From the NCBI RefSeq assembly GCF_900128985.1, contig NZ_FQUC01000002.1, positions 248,001 to 312,000 of the forward strand: a stretch of DNA of 64,000 nucleotides. The letters are read 5' to 3'. Origin of the DNA: Indolivaga macrotermitis. Lineage in GTDB: Bacteria; Bacteroidota; Bacteroidia; Bacteroidales; Dysgonomonadaceae. Under the pieces are notes generated by a model that saw only the letters and a program-made list of their open reading frames with translations, ran no database searches and was not told the origin of the DNA. Positions within the stretch are counted from its first letter, which is position 1; the number at the start of each line of letters is the position of its first letter. The translations under genes and the position numbers were made by a program. Positions 37,311 through 45,501 of this stretch are shown piece after piece.

Positions 37311-38411
37311 TTAATTCTCTATTTTATCAATGGTTACCGATATACCGTCCCTAAGCTGCATTACACCACTGGTAATCAATGTATCGCCGGGTTGCAGTCC
37401 CTCTACGACCTGTACGGATGAGTTCGTACGCATACCCTTTGTCAGAGTAATCTGCTGAGCTTTCCCTCCTTTATAAACGTAAGCTATATCTCTACCCATC
37501 TCAGCAATAGTCGAAAGACTGGGTATCACCAGTGTATTTTTTATCTCCTGTAATTTTATCTCGATATTTGCCGAACGTCCGGGCTTTAGCGAACCTCCGG
37601 GATTGGGATACAAAGCTCTAGCCCTTAATGAGAGCGTGCTACCATCCAGTCTCGATTCTACAGCAAAAACTGACGCTTCGTATACATTCAAATCATTATC
37701 AAGCATAAACCGGATAGGTGTGCCTTGCTTGATTTCGTTAGATTGTCTTTCGTTTACAGAGAATTCCAGTTTAAGAGGGCTGATTTTCGAGAGTCTCGAT
37801 ATAATAGTTGTAGGAGATGCATAAGTTCCTTCACTCACTTGTCGCAAACCAATGACTCCATCAAAGGGAGCACGAAGCTCGGTTTGATATATTCTTGCTT
37901 TTACCAGATCTATGTCTGCTTTTAGCTTTTCGAGTTCAGTATTTACTGACTCATAAGCTTCCTGACTAACGGCATCTTTAGCAAGTAGAGCTTTCTGCCG
38001 GTATACCCGGTCTTGTGCTAACGGCATCTGGGCTTCCAGCTTTTTCAACTCGGCCTGTAATGTATTATCATTTACCTTAGCGAGAAGTGTTCCCTTACGA
38101 ACCGGGGTTCCTTCCTTGAAATATATATTTGTTATTTTTCCCGAAGTTTCAAAAGAAAGATCTACTTCCTCATCAGGAATTAATACTCCTTTAGTCTTAA
38201 ATATATCATCTAGATTCTGGTATTTCAGAATCTGTACGTTTACGTTAAGAGGGCTGTTGCCTTGCTTGCCGCCTCCTCCCGGACCGCCGGGTACCGATGG
38301 CGTTTCTTCTTTGCCAGTTATAAGATGCTGCTTAACCTGAGGGTAAAAGGCCATACCGGCAATAAACAGAACAATAACAACAATGAGTGCTATTTTTGTT
38401 TTTTTATTCAT
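37311..38411 (-). CDS. RND periplasmic adaptor (membrane fusion protein)
   Basis: A 366-residue MFP with an N-terminal membrane anchor (IALIVVIVLFIAGMAFYP) and a Gly/Pro-rich linker. Lipoyl/barrel-sandwich halves (ITNIYFKEGTPVRKGTLLAKV and LRAPFDGVIGLRQVSEGTY) flank a helical hairpin, and the protein ends in a beta barrel (VVEGLQPGDTLITSGVMQL). It bridges the RND pump and the TolC-like channel. It is the first gene of the operon. The 297-nt region before it shows no clear operator. Confidence 0.93.
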   Translation of the reverse strand: MNKKTKIALIVVIVLFIAGMAFYPQVKQHLITGKEETPSVPGGPGGGGKQGNSPLNVNVQILKYQNLDDIFKTKGVLIPDEEVDLSFETSGKITNIYFKEGTPVRKGTLLAKVNDNTLQAELKKLEAQMPLAQDRVYRQKALLAKDAVSQEAYESVNTELEKLKADIDLVKARIYQTELRAPFDGVIGLRQVSEGTYASPTTIISRLSKISPLKLEFSVNERQSNEIKQGTPIRFMLDNDLNVYEASVFAVESRLDGSTLSLRARALYPNPGGSLKPGRSANIEIKLQEIKNTLVIPSLSTIAEMGRDIAYVYKGGKAQQITLTKGMRTNSSVQVVEGLQPGDTLITSGVMQLRDGISVTIDKIEN

Positions 38412-38616
38412 AGTAGTAATGGTAGATGATAGAGTATTAGTGTAATTTAGTTTATCCTAAGACTGTTGACTAGGAAATACTCATAAGGTTTAATCACTAA
38501 ACTGCATTTTTATATTTATTCACACAAATTAAAACAATTTCAATAAATATAAAAGTAGAAAACAACGCTTTTTTGGGGGCACTTTTTCTATAATCTATTA
38601 AAATTTCACCGATTCA

Positions 38617-38661
38617 TAAAAAAAAACAGACATCCGATGCCGTATTAGGATCGAATGCCTG
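38617..38661 (-). terminator. Intrinsic terminator of the Kelch/DUF4907 operon
   Basis: On the minus strand CAGGCATTCGAT (38661-38650) pairs with ATCGGATGTCTG (38638-38627), allowing two G-U pairs, followed by nine or ten U. It lies just downstream of the DUF4907 gene. Confidence 0.8.
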
Positions 38662-38708
38662 CTTTTCCATTTAATTAGTTTCGTATAAATAAAAATAAAG
38701 GCTAAAAC

Positions 38709-39053
38709 TTATTTTTCATTTACCATCAATATCTTATTTACTTCTTCAATGGTCAGTGACGGATTTTCGTGATTTTTTATTTTAGATAAAACCAAATTTC
38801 CTGTATTCTCTGCTAATATCTCATTCGGAAAAGATTTATCCCCTTCAATGCAAGGTATACATGGTTGATATATTATAACCTTCCCGTTCTTACTAATCTG
38901 ATACCCCCAGCCTCTATTATATTCGAAAGTATTTACTTCGTAAATATTATCACCTCTATAATCTTCTGCTTTAGGCACAGCTCTCCAGTACAGGAATGAA
39001 GCAATCCCAATTACAGATAATACGATTATTATAACCGAAATTCGTTTAATCAT
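38709..39053 (-). CDS. DUF4907-like membrane-anchored protein
   Basis: A small protein with one N-terminal hydrophobic helix (ISVIIIVLSVIGIASFLYW) and a periplasmic domain. That domain contains EVNTFEYNRGWGYQISKNGKVIIYQPCIPCIEG and ends LTIEEVNKILMVNEK, which matches what I recall of DUF4907. The ATG at 39053 overlaps the upstream Kelch stop by 8 nt and puts the membrane helix near the N-terminus; longer starts exist. Its function is unknown. DUF4907 genes commonly accompany Kelch and DUF4270 genes in Bacteroidetes, as here. Confidence 0.7.
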   Translation of the reverse strand: MIKRISVIIIVLSVIGIASFLYWRAVPKAEDYRGDNIYEVNTFEYNRGWGYQISKNGKVIIYQPCIPCIEGDKSFPNEILAENTGNLVLSKIKNHENPSLTIEEVNKILMVNEK

Positions 39054-40053
39054 ATTCGTTATATTCATCTTTCGGTTTGAATTCCCACATATCATCATAA
39101 TAGAGAGAGGATAAACTCCGGCCTGTCAGAACAAAGCCCCTATTATCTATAGAAAAACCTACTGCTGCGGTCCGGGCAGAGCCTTCGAAACTGGTTCTCT
39201 CTTTCCATCGGTCAGTATCAGGGTTATACTCCCATGTTTTAGAATTAAGGCTACCGGTCTCTCCTGTAGCCAGATACCCTAAGCCATCGATAACCAGCGA
39301 AACCGTATTAAGACGCGCTATTGTCGTATAATCATCATCAAAGTCATAATCGGTTTTATCTGCAATCTGGGCTTTTTCAACCCACGATTGAGAATCGGGA
39401 TCAAACATCCAGAAATCTTTCACATAATCCCCATTATTCAAACCACCTGCTACATACACCTTATTATTTATTGTAAAATTAGTAGCAAATGAACGTTTTG
39501 TGCCTTGTATACTTATACTGGTTTCCCAAGTATCAGTGAGAGGGTTATATTTGTAAAAATCCATCAAATAGTTACCGTCATAACCGGTTCCGGCATACCC
39601 CACTCCATTTATATAAAAAGCAGTAGCACCATAACGGGCAGACCCTTTAAAATCGGCTTTCTGAGTCCACACATTACCTGTCGGATCAAACTCCCAGAAA
39701 TCATTATAATATTTATCTCCATCATATCCGGTACCAACATATCCTTTGGTTTCTGAAGCAAAAGCAAATCCCGAACTACGTGCAGTACCGGGAAAAACCG
39801 CCTTCTGAGTCCAGTATCCCTGATCGAAGTCATATTCCCAGATATCTCCCAATCTTTTTTTACCTTCGTAACCACCAAAAACATAGGCCTTTCTATTTAT
39901 GACAAAGCATGATGCATCCCCTCTGGCCGGACCTTCGAAGTCTGAACGTCTTATCCAGTTTCCAACAAGATCATCATCATCACTGGAACATGCCGGAAGA
40001 ATGAGGATCAGAAGCAGATACAACATTGATGGCCAAACTCTAAATTCTCTCAT
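39046..40053 (-). CDS. Kelch-repeat surface lipoprotein
   Basis: A 335-residue lipoprotein (LLLILILPACSSDD lipobox). It has six or so Kelch repeats of about 48 residues, each with a GxxxYVxGG- or GYVGTGYDG-like strand pair and a DxWEYDPxxxxW segment (DIWEYDFDQGYW, DFWEFDPTGNVW, DFWMFDPDSQSW, TWEYNPDTDRW, DMWEFKPKDEY). It should fold as a beta-propeller, like galactose-oxidase or NanM-type proteins. No catalytic set can be assigned. It is followed by DUF4907 with an 8-nt overlap and lies divergently from DUF4270. Confidence 0.88.
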   Translation of the reverse strand: MREFRVWPSMLYLLLILILPACSSDDDDLVGNWIRRSDFEGPARGDASCFVINRKAYVFGGYEGKKRLGDIWEYDFDQGYWTQKAVFPGTARSSGFAFASETKGYVGTGYDGDKYYNDFWEFDPTGNVWTQKADFKGSARYGATAFYINGVGYAGTGYDGNYLMDFYKYNPLTDTWETSISIQGTKRSFATNFTINNKVYVAGGLNNGDYVKDFWMFDPDSQSWVEKAQIADKTDYDFDDDYTTIARLNTVSLVIDGLGYLATGETGSLNSKTWEYNPDTDRWKERTSFEGSARTAAVGFSIDNRGFVLTGRSLSSLYYDDMWEFKPKDEYNEYD

Positions 40054-40343
40054 AAATCATTTATAATTTTTATTACTATTCCTTCTTTCAATTGCTCGTA
40101 AAAGTATATATGTGTTTTTCCTTACAAAAAAAAAATCGATCAATGCTATCTTTTTATCGGTGAACGGGCAGAAAAAATCTGTAACTGTCTACTTTCTCTT
40201 TCTGTAGTAATAAAACCCATATCATCGAACAGCTGGGCGGGTTGAAAGATTAATCATTACAGCTCATCGATTATTTTTCACTAAGACATTTCCTTAATCT
40301 TTCTTTGTGAGATCAATGAAACCATTGTATTATCAATTAGTCT

Positions 40344-41687
40344 ATGAGATATATAATTTGTTCGATAGTTTGCTTTCTTTCCATTGTATCCTGCATCAAC
40401 GATAAGTTTTCGGTCGGTGATAATTTAACTTCAGTCACAGGCCGGAGTTTAATTATTGATACCTGTACCGTAGAATTACACACTCAATTAGCGGACTCAT
40501 CTGTCACAAGCGGATTATCCAAAGTATTCGAGGGTAAATATAATACGGGTGATCTGGGAACAATAACGACTCATGCTTATTTTGATTTTAACCAGCCGAG
40601 TTATAGTACAAGCGAATTTGGTTCTAATGCAACCGTTGCCGTAAAATTCGATTCCATATCTTTAATACTAAAGTACGATGACTTTAGATACGGAGACACT
40701 ACACAAGTTCAGACTTTAAATATATACAAGCTTAAACAGATTATAGAGCTGGATGACGATGACAAGTTATACTCTACCAACTCTGTGCCATCCGAGTCTG
40801 AACCATGGGTTTCATATAAGTTTAACAGACCCACTAAATTTTATGAAAACGATAGCACTTTAGAAATACGGTTACCCGACGAGTTTGGATTAGAACTGAT
40901 GAGAATGATGCATGCGCAATCAGATTCATTAGATACCTACGAAAACTTTCAAAAATATTTCAAGGGAATTAAGCTCTCTCCGGGAGCAAACGATAATGCC
41001 ACTGTCAATAGTTTCGTAATAGATGATTCGTATCCTGTTATAAGGTTATATTACAGAACAATCAGTTCATCAAGCACAGAAAAATATATGGATTTGAATG
41101 TGGGAACCAGCACCGCCTTTTCCCAGATAGAAGTAGATAGGAGCAATACCGTACTGAGTCCGATAAATTATAAGAACAATTCATTAAACTCAAAAGACTG
41201 CGAAAACAAAGCATACATACAAGGGATAATAGGTTTATCTGCTAAAATAAACTTTCCCTATATAAACGAGATGCTCAAGATGTCGAAGTATGTTGTTATA
41301 TCTCAGGCATATCTCTATGCATATCCTGTATTAGGCTCTTATAACGACTTCACTCCCCTTCCTCAGGAATTATCATTAAACTATTTTGATGAGAACGGAA
41401 AGGCGATGGATATATATGTAGACCAAACCACATCTGCAGTACAATCGGGAACTTTGGTTGAAGATAAGGTCTATAATAAAAACACTTATTATGCATTTGA
41501 TATCACTAGTTACCTTAAACAGGAAATAGAGGCAATAGGGATGAATAAAACATCTCTGCAACTTCAACTCTCGGACGAGGATACAAGCGGAACACTTAAA
41601 AGTCTGGTTATAGGAGACCCGAAATATTCTAATGAAAACAACAGAATCAGGTTGGTAATATACTTTATAACTTACGATAATGATTAA
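40344..41687 (+). CDS. DUF4270-type lipoprotein
   Basis: A 447-residue lipoprotein (IVCFLSIVSCINDK). It has a beta-rich body with GKYNTGDLGTITTHAYFDF near residue 70, typical of DUF4270. It ends in a SLQLQLSDEDTSGTLKSLVIGDPKYS segment. Function unknown. The next gene, an outer-membrane barrel, overlaps it by 8 nt, so the pair is translationally coupled. The divergent Kelch/DUF4907 pair belongs to the same recurrent Bacteroidetes neighbourhood. Confidence 0.75.
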   Translation: MRYIICSIVCFLSIVSCINDKFSVGDNLTSVTGRSLIIDTCTVELHTQLADSSVTSGLSKVFEGKYNTGDLGTITTHAYFDFNQPSYSTSEFGSNATVAVKFDSISLILKYDDFRYGDTTQVQTLNIYKLKQIIELDDDDKLYSTNSVPSESEPWVSYKFNRPTKFYENDSTLEIRLPDEFGLELMRMMHAQSDSLDTYENFQKYFKGIKLSPGANDNATVNSFVIDDSYPVIRLYYRTISSSSTEKYMDLNVGTSTAFSQIEVDRSNTVLSPINYKNNSLNSKDCENKAYIQGIIGLSAKINFPYINEMLKMSKYVVISQAYLYAYPVLGSYNDFTPLPQELSLNYFDENGKAMDIYVDQTTSAVQSGTLVEDKVYNKNTYYAFDITSYLKQEIEAIGMNKTSLQLQLSDEDTSGTLKSLVIGDPKYSNENNRIRLVIYFITYDND

Positions 41688-42882
41688 AAAGCTTTCTTTT
41701 TCATTCTTTTTCCTATATTTTACTCTTAATATATATTCTCAGTCTAACTATTCTCCATACTCCATGCTTGGATTAGGAGAAATAGAAACCCGGGATTACG
41801 GGAGGACAGCCGGAATGGGAAATCTCAGTACAGGAGTAAGGGACTTCAACTATTTAAATCCTTCCAACCCTGCAGCGATTAGCGGAATAGATAGCCTGAG
41901 ACTTATATTCGACATATCGGTCTCTGGAAAACAATCGTACTACTCCCGAAGATCTAAAAGTGACGGAGCTTTCAATGGAAATCTGAAAAAACTTTCATTA
42001 GGCTTCAGACTTGCTCCCAGATGGGGTATATCGGTTGGTGTAAGACCATTGAGTGATGTCGGGTACCAGATATATAGTGAAGAACCTATAGAAGGAACAA
42101 ATTCTACAAAAGCCGTATACCTCAAAGGCAGTGGCGGATTGTATGAATTCTATATATCTAACGGATTCAAAATATCCAATAACTTTTCCGTAGGAATAAA
42201 TACAATGTATATAAGCGGAATCATAAAACAGGCAGAAGACCAGACAGAATACATATTCGAAAAGGAGTCGCGACTCTCGCAGATATATAATACGTTTGGA
42301 ATTCAGTACCACCAAAAGGATCTTACCATAGGAGCCATTTACGGATATAAACAAAGCTTATCCCTGACAAATAAAACATTGGTATACGACAGTAGTTACA
42401 ATCTTACAGAAGAGGAAAAGGACAGATCTTCGAGCCAGTTTATCCCCGAAACCATGGGAGTCGGCTTTTCATTAGCCAATAAGAAGCTCATTTGGGGTAT
42501 GGATTTTCAATATCAGAAATGGGAAGGATTAAATTCCGGGACAAGTAACACCAAAATAGTAGATTCATATAGAATTAGTGGAGGTCTGGGTTACACCCCA
42601 AATAGTGATAAGTTCTATAAGATCAGGAATCAGGGGCAAATACAAGTCGGAGGTTCATTATCTCAATCGTATATACAGGTTGCCGGCAAGAAAGCTTATA
42701 ATTACTCTGTAACTACAGGATATAGCCTACCGGTCGATAAAACCGGAACTTTACTCAATCTGTCTCTCGAATATGGTAATACTTTATCTGCTCCATCCGG
42801 TTATATCAAAGAATCGTATGTTATGCTTACAGTTAATTTCTCATTTATAGAACAATGGTTCAAGAGGGGAAAATTATATTAA
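41680..42882 (+). CDS. Outer-membrane beta-barrel protein, FadL/PorV-like
   Basis: A 400-residue exported protein (SFFFLYFTLNIYSQS signal). The early segment YSPYSMLGLGEIETRDYGRTAGMGNLSTGV and the following NPSNPAAISG resemble the N-terminus of Bacteroidetes FadL/OmpP1-like and PorV-like barrels. Amphipathic strands continue to VMLTVNFSFIEQWF. It is the coupled partner of the DUF4270 lipoprotein, so the two probably work together at the outer membrane. The ligand is unknown. Confidence 0.65.
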   Translation: MIKKLSFSFFFLYFTLNIYSQSNYSPYSMLGLGEIETRDYGRTAGMGNLSTGVRDFNYLNPSNPAAISGIDSLRLIFDISVSGKQSYYSRRSKSDGAFNGNLKKLSLGFRLAPRWGISVGVRPLSDVGYQIYSEEPIEGTNSTKAVYLKGSGGLYEFYISNGFKISNNFSVGINTMYISGIIKQAEDQTEYIFEKESRLSQIYNTFGIQYHQKDLTIGAIYGYKQSLSLTNKTLVYDSSYNLTEEEKDRSSSQFIPETMGVGFSLANKKLIWGMDFQYQKWEGLNSGTSNTKIVDSYRISGGLGYTPNSDKFYKIRNQGQIQVGGSLSQSYIQVAGKKAYNYSVTTGYSLPVDKTGTLLNLSLEYGNTLSAPSGYIKESYVMLTVNFSFIEQWFKRGKLY

Positions 42883-43141
42883 TCTGTACAATAATTACAT
42901 AATGCAACTATCATTCAGCAACAAAAAATAAAACATATATACATCTTAATATCAACACACTATAGTTAAATATTCTAAACAACTGAAGGCATACAGCCTC
43001 ATATGCATCTATACAAAGAGCCGGATTATTATTCATAAATCGACTCAGATTGTGTTTGTGTCTATCAAATAGCCCTGAACATCGAAATCTGTACTCTTAT
43101 ATATTTTACTTCTCTATTTTTACGTTCTATAATCTATATAA

Positions 43142-44248
43142 ATGTACAAAAAAGCTATAAGATTCATTCTACACTTTTTAATCTGGGGAGGTATCCTCTT
43201 TATAATGACTTTAATGCCATTAAGACCAGAGGAGACATTCTCATTCGGACGAAATCTTCCCTTTATAATCACATATTCATATCTGGTTTGCTTTTTCTAT
43301 CTGAATGCCGATTTTCTGACAATTAGATTAATCCAAAATAAAAAGTATTTTACATACTTTTCAGGAATAGCCGTTATCCTCGTCATATACATATGTTTCC
43401 ATAAATATATATTCTCGTTATTTGTGCAACTAGCATACTTTCCGCCTCCAAGGATGATGGCAAACAGACCAATGCCTTTTCCCGATCTGGAACGAACTGC
43501 TTCTGTCGGGCGCATCATACTTCCGTTTACCCAATTCTTCCTATTCTGGATACTCAGTTTATGTTACAGGTTATCCCTCGAATGGTTATCTACTAACAAA
43601 AGGAATAAAGAAATTGAGGCTGAAAAATCAATTATCGAGCTTGCCTATCTAAAAGCTCAGATAAACCCTCATTTTATTTTCAATACATTAAATACAATTT
43701 ATTCATTAACGATAAACAAGAATGAGAAAGCTCCCGATGCGATATTACTATATTCGGATATTGTCCGTTACGTTTTCGATAAGATAGATACAAACCTTGT
43801 ACCCTTACAGGAAGAGATCGATTATATTGCCAACTACATCGATTTACAAAAAATGAGGTTTATAAATAAGCTAAACATAGAGTTTGAAATTAAAGGAAAT
43901 ACCGAAAACCAAATGATTGCACCACTTATACTCATCGCTTTTATCGAGAATGCTTTTCAATATGGTATAAGCAATCATTACGAGTCTATTATATCTTTCT
44001 CTATAGAGGCTTCCGATAACAGTATACATTTTACATCAAAAAATAAAAAATACAAGAAAGATGAATTTCAGCACATAGGTAAAAATATAGGAATACAAAA
44101 TACCCGAAGAAAACTAAACCTCATATACCCTGATAAACACAGGCTGTCTATAAAAGATTCAAACGATGTTTTCGATCTGGATCTAATTATCTACGGCACC
44201 TCAGTAACTAAACCTGTAGTCGATCAAAACCATTCTTTAATAAATTGA
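43142..44248 (+). CDS. LytS-type sensor histidine kinase
   Basis: A 368-residue membrane kinase. It has four hydrophobic segments in the first 155 residues, then the His_kinase (LytS/YehU) domain with the phospho-acceptor histidine in LKAQINPHFIFNTLNTIYSL and the N-box LIAFIENAFQYGI. No extracellular sensor domain is seen; the signal is unknown. It is followed 6 nt later by its LytTR response regulator. Confidence 0.92.
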   Translation: MYKKAIRFILHFLIWGGILFIMTLMPLRPEETFSFGRNLPFIITYSYLVCFFYLNADFLTIRLIQNKKYFTYFSGIAVILVIYICFHKYIFSLFVQLAYFPPPRMMANRPMPFPDLERTASVGRIILPFTQFFLFWILSLCYRLSLEWLSTNKRNKEIEAEKSIIELAYLKAQINPHFIFNTLNTIYSLTINKNEKAPDAILLYSDIVRYVFDKIDTNLVPLQEEIDYIANYIDLQKMRFINKLNIEFEIKGNTENQMIAPLILIAFIENAFQYGISNHYESIISFSIEASDNSIHFTSKNKKYKKDEFQHIGKNIGIQNTRRKLNLIYPDKHRLSIKDSNDVFDLDLIIYGTSVTKPVVDQNHSLIN

Positions 44249-44254
44249 ACCTGT

Positions 44255-45013
44255 ATGAGGAGAAAGATAAGTTGTGTTATCATTGATGACGAACCGCCTG
44301 CTTCAGATATTCTGGAAAGTTATATTAATAAGACGCCCGATTTTGAAGTAAGTAAAGTATTTAACGACCCGATAAAAGCACTCGAAGGATTAAATAACAT
44401 AAAAGCAGATGTTATATTCTGTGATGTGGAAATGCCGGATATTAACGGATTGGAGCTTCTTGGTTCTCTTTTCCAGAGTCAGGATTCATTGATTGTTATA
44501 GTTTCGGCACATACCAAATATGCTATAGACGGGTTTAATATTAATGCTATTGACTACCTGCTAAAGCCGGTCTCCTTTGCGAGATACCTTAAGACTACTC
44601 AAAAGATACTTCATCAATTAATGGATAGAGACCTCGAAAGCAGAGATGCTCAGGTGCAAACATCTTTAATAGAATTACCTAAGGATCATTTCTTTATAAA
44701 ATCCAATAATAGACTACTGAAAATAAATTACAGCGACATCCTCTTTATAGAGGGTTTAGGTGATTACATTAAAATTCACCTCGAGAGTTCAAGTAAACCT
44801 GTTTTGATATTGGATAGTTTAAAGCATCTGGAAGAAACGTTATCCTCTACCCTCTTCAAAAGAATACACCGCTCATACATAATACCTATATCCCGGATAA
44901 AAGCTATAGAGTACAGAAGAGTGATTATAGGCGATAACCTATCTTTGCCAATAAGCAATTCGTATTATGATACTTTATATGATAGCCTGATTTCTAACAA
45001 AATCATAAAGTAA
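44255..45013 (+). CDS. LytTR-family response regulator
   Basis: A 252-residue regulator. The receiver domain has acidic residues in VIIDDEPPAS, the phospho-acceptor Asp in DVIFCDVEMPDINGLE, and the switch Lys in DYLLKPVSF. The LytTR DNA-binding domain follows (FFIKSNNRLLKINYSDILFI ... RIHRSYIIPISRIKAI). It pairs with the kinase just upstream. Targets may include the preceding DUF4270/OMP genes (inference from proximity only). Confidence 0.92.
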   Translation: MRRKISCVIIDDEPPASDILESYINKTPDFEVSKVFNDPIKALEGLNNIKADVIFCDVEMPDINGLELLGSLFQSQDSLIVIVSAHTKYAIDGFNINAIDYLLKPVSFARYLKTTQKILHQLMDRDLESRDAQVQTSLIELPKDHFFIKSNNRLLKINYSDILFIEGLGDYIKIHLESSSKPVLILDSLKHLEETLSSTLFKRIHRSYIIPISRIKAIEYRRVIIGDNLSLPISNSYYDTLYDSLISNKIIK

Positions 45014-45151
45014 AACAGAATATCTATCTTAATCATCTCTTTGTACATGCTTAACCTTTAACGGATAATCTTCCGGTATAAATAATACTATAATATTATG
45101 TTTAAATATCTAAATTAAGCAGAAAGCCATATATAACTCTGATAAAAGTAT

Positions 45152-45159
45152 TACCTTTG
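45152..45159 (+). promoter_or_regulatory. -7 element of the pflBA promoter
   Basis: TACCTTTG, an exact TAnnTTTG match, lies a few bases before the start of the cobalamin aptamer, so the transcript would begin with the riboswitch. No good TTTG at -33 is seen. Confidence 0.5.
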
Positions 45160-45164
45160 CAAAA

Positions 45165-45382
45165 CATTTTTGGTGTTACAAATCCGATATCCGGAGATTG
45201 TAATGAAAAGGGAATATCGGTGCGAATCCGAAGCAGTACCCGCTGCTGTAAACTCAGTTAAAGTCTCCGAACCAGACTCAGAGCCACTATTCGAAAAAGA
45301 ATGGGAAGGATGTTCGGAAGACAGAGTAAGCCAGAAGACCTGCCAGACATGATAAGTTTGAAGCTTTCGGGAGATAAAAAGC
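45165..45382 (+). promoter_or_regulatory. Cobalamin riboswitch upstream of pflBA
   Basis: The full aptamer signature is present in order: AAGGGAATATCGGTGCGAAT, ACCCGCTGCTGTAA (L5), GCCACTATTC (B12-box core), GGGAAGG, and AAGCCAGAAGACCTGCC (45328-45344), with P1 closing around TTGGTG and TGCCAGA. Downstream, GCTTTCGGGAGATAAAAAGC (45363-45382) is the P13 hairpin whose CGGG loop can kiss CCCG in L5. This is almost the same P13 as in the nrdDG riboswitch. It lies 120 nt before the pflB ATG, with no other gene between. Ligand-induced repression is the expected output. Confidence 0.93.
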
Positions 45383-45501
45383 AACAGACAAGCAACTAAA
45401 TTGTTATCAATTAAATGAGGATGCCAAAAGAATAGGAAGTTATACAGATTATAACTTTCGGATTATGTAGTAACTATAATTATCAAACCAATTCAATATA
45501 T

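Noticed and set aside
45151-45384. Open frames on both strands over the pflB leader
   Set aside because: The stretch is fully explained by the cobalamin riboswitch and its P13 hairpin.
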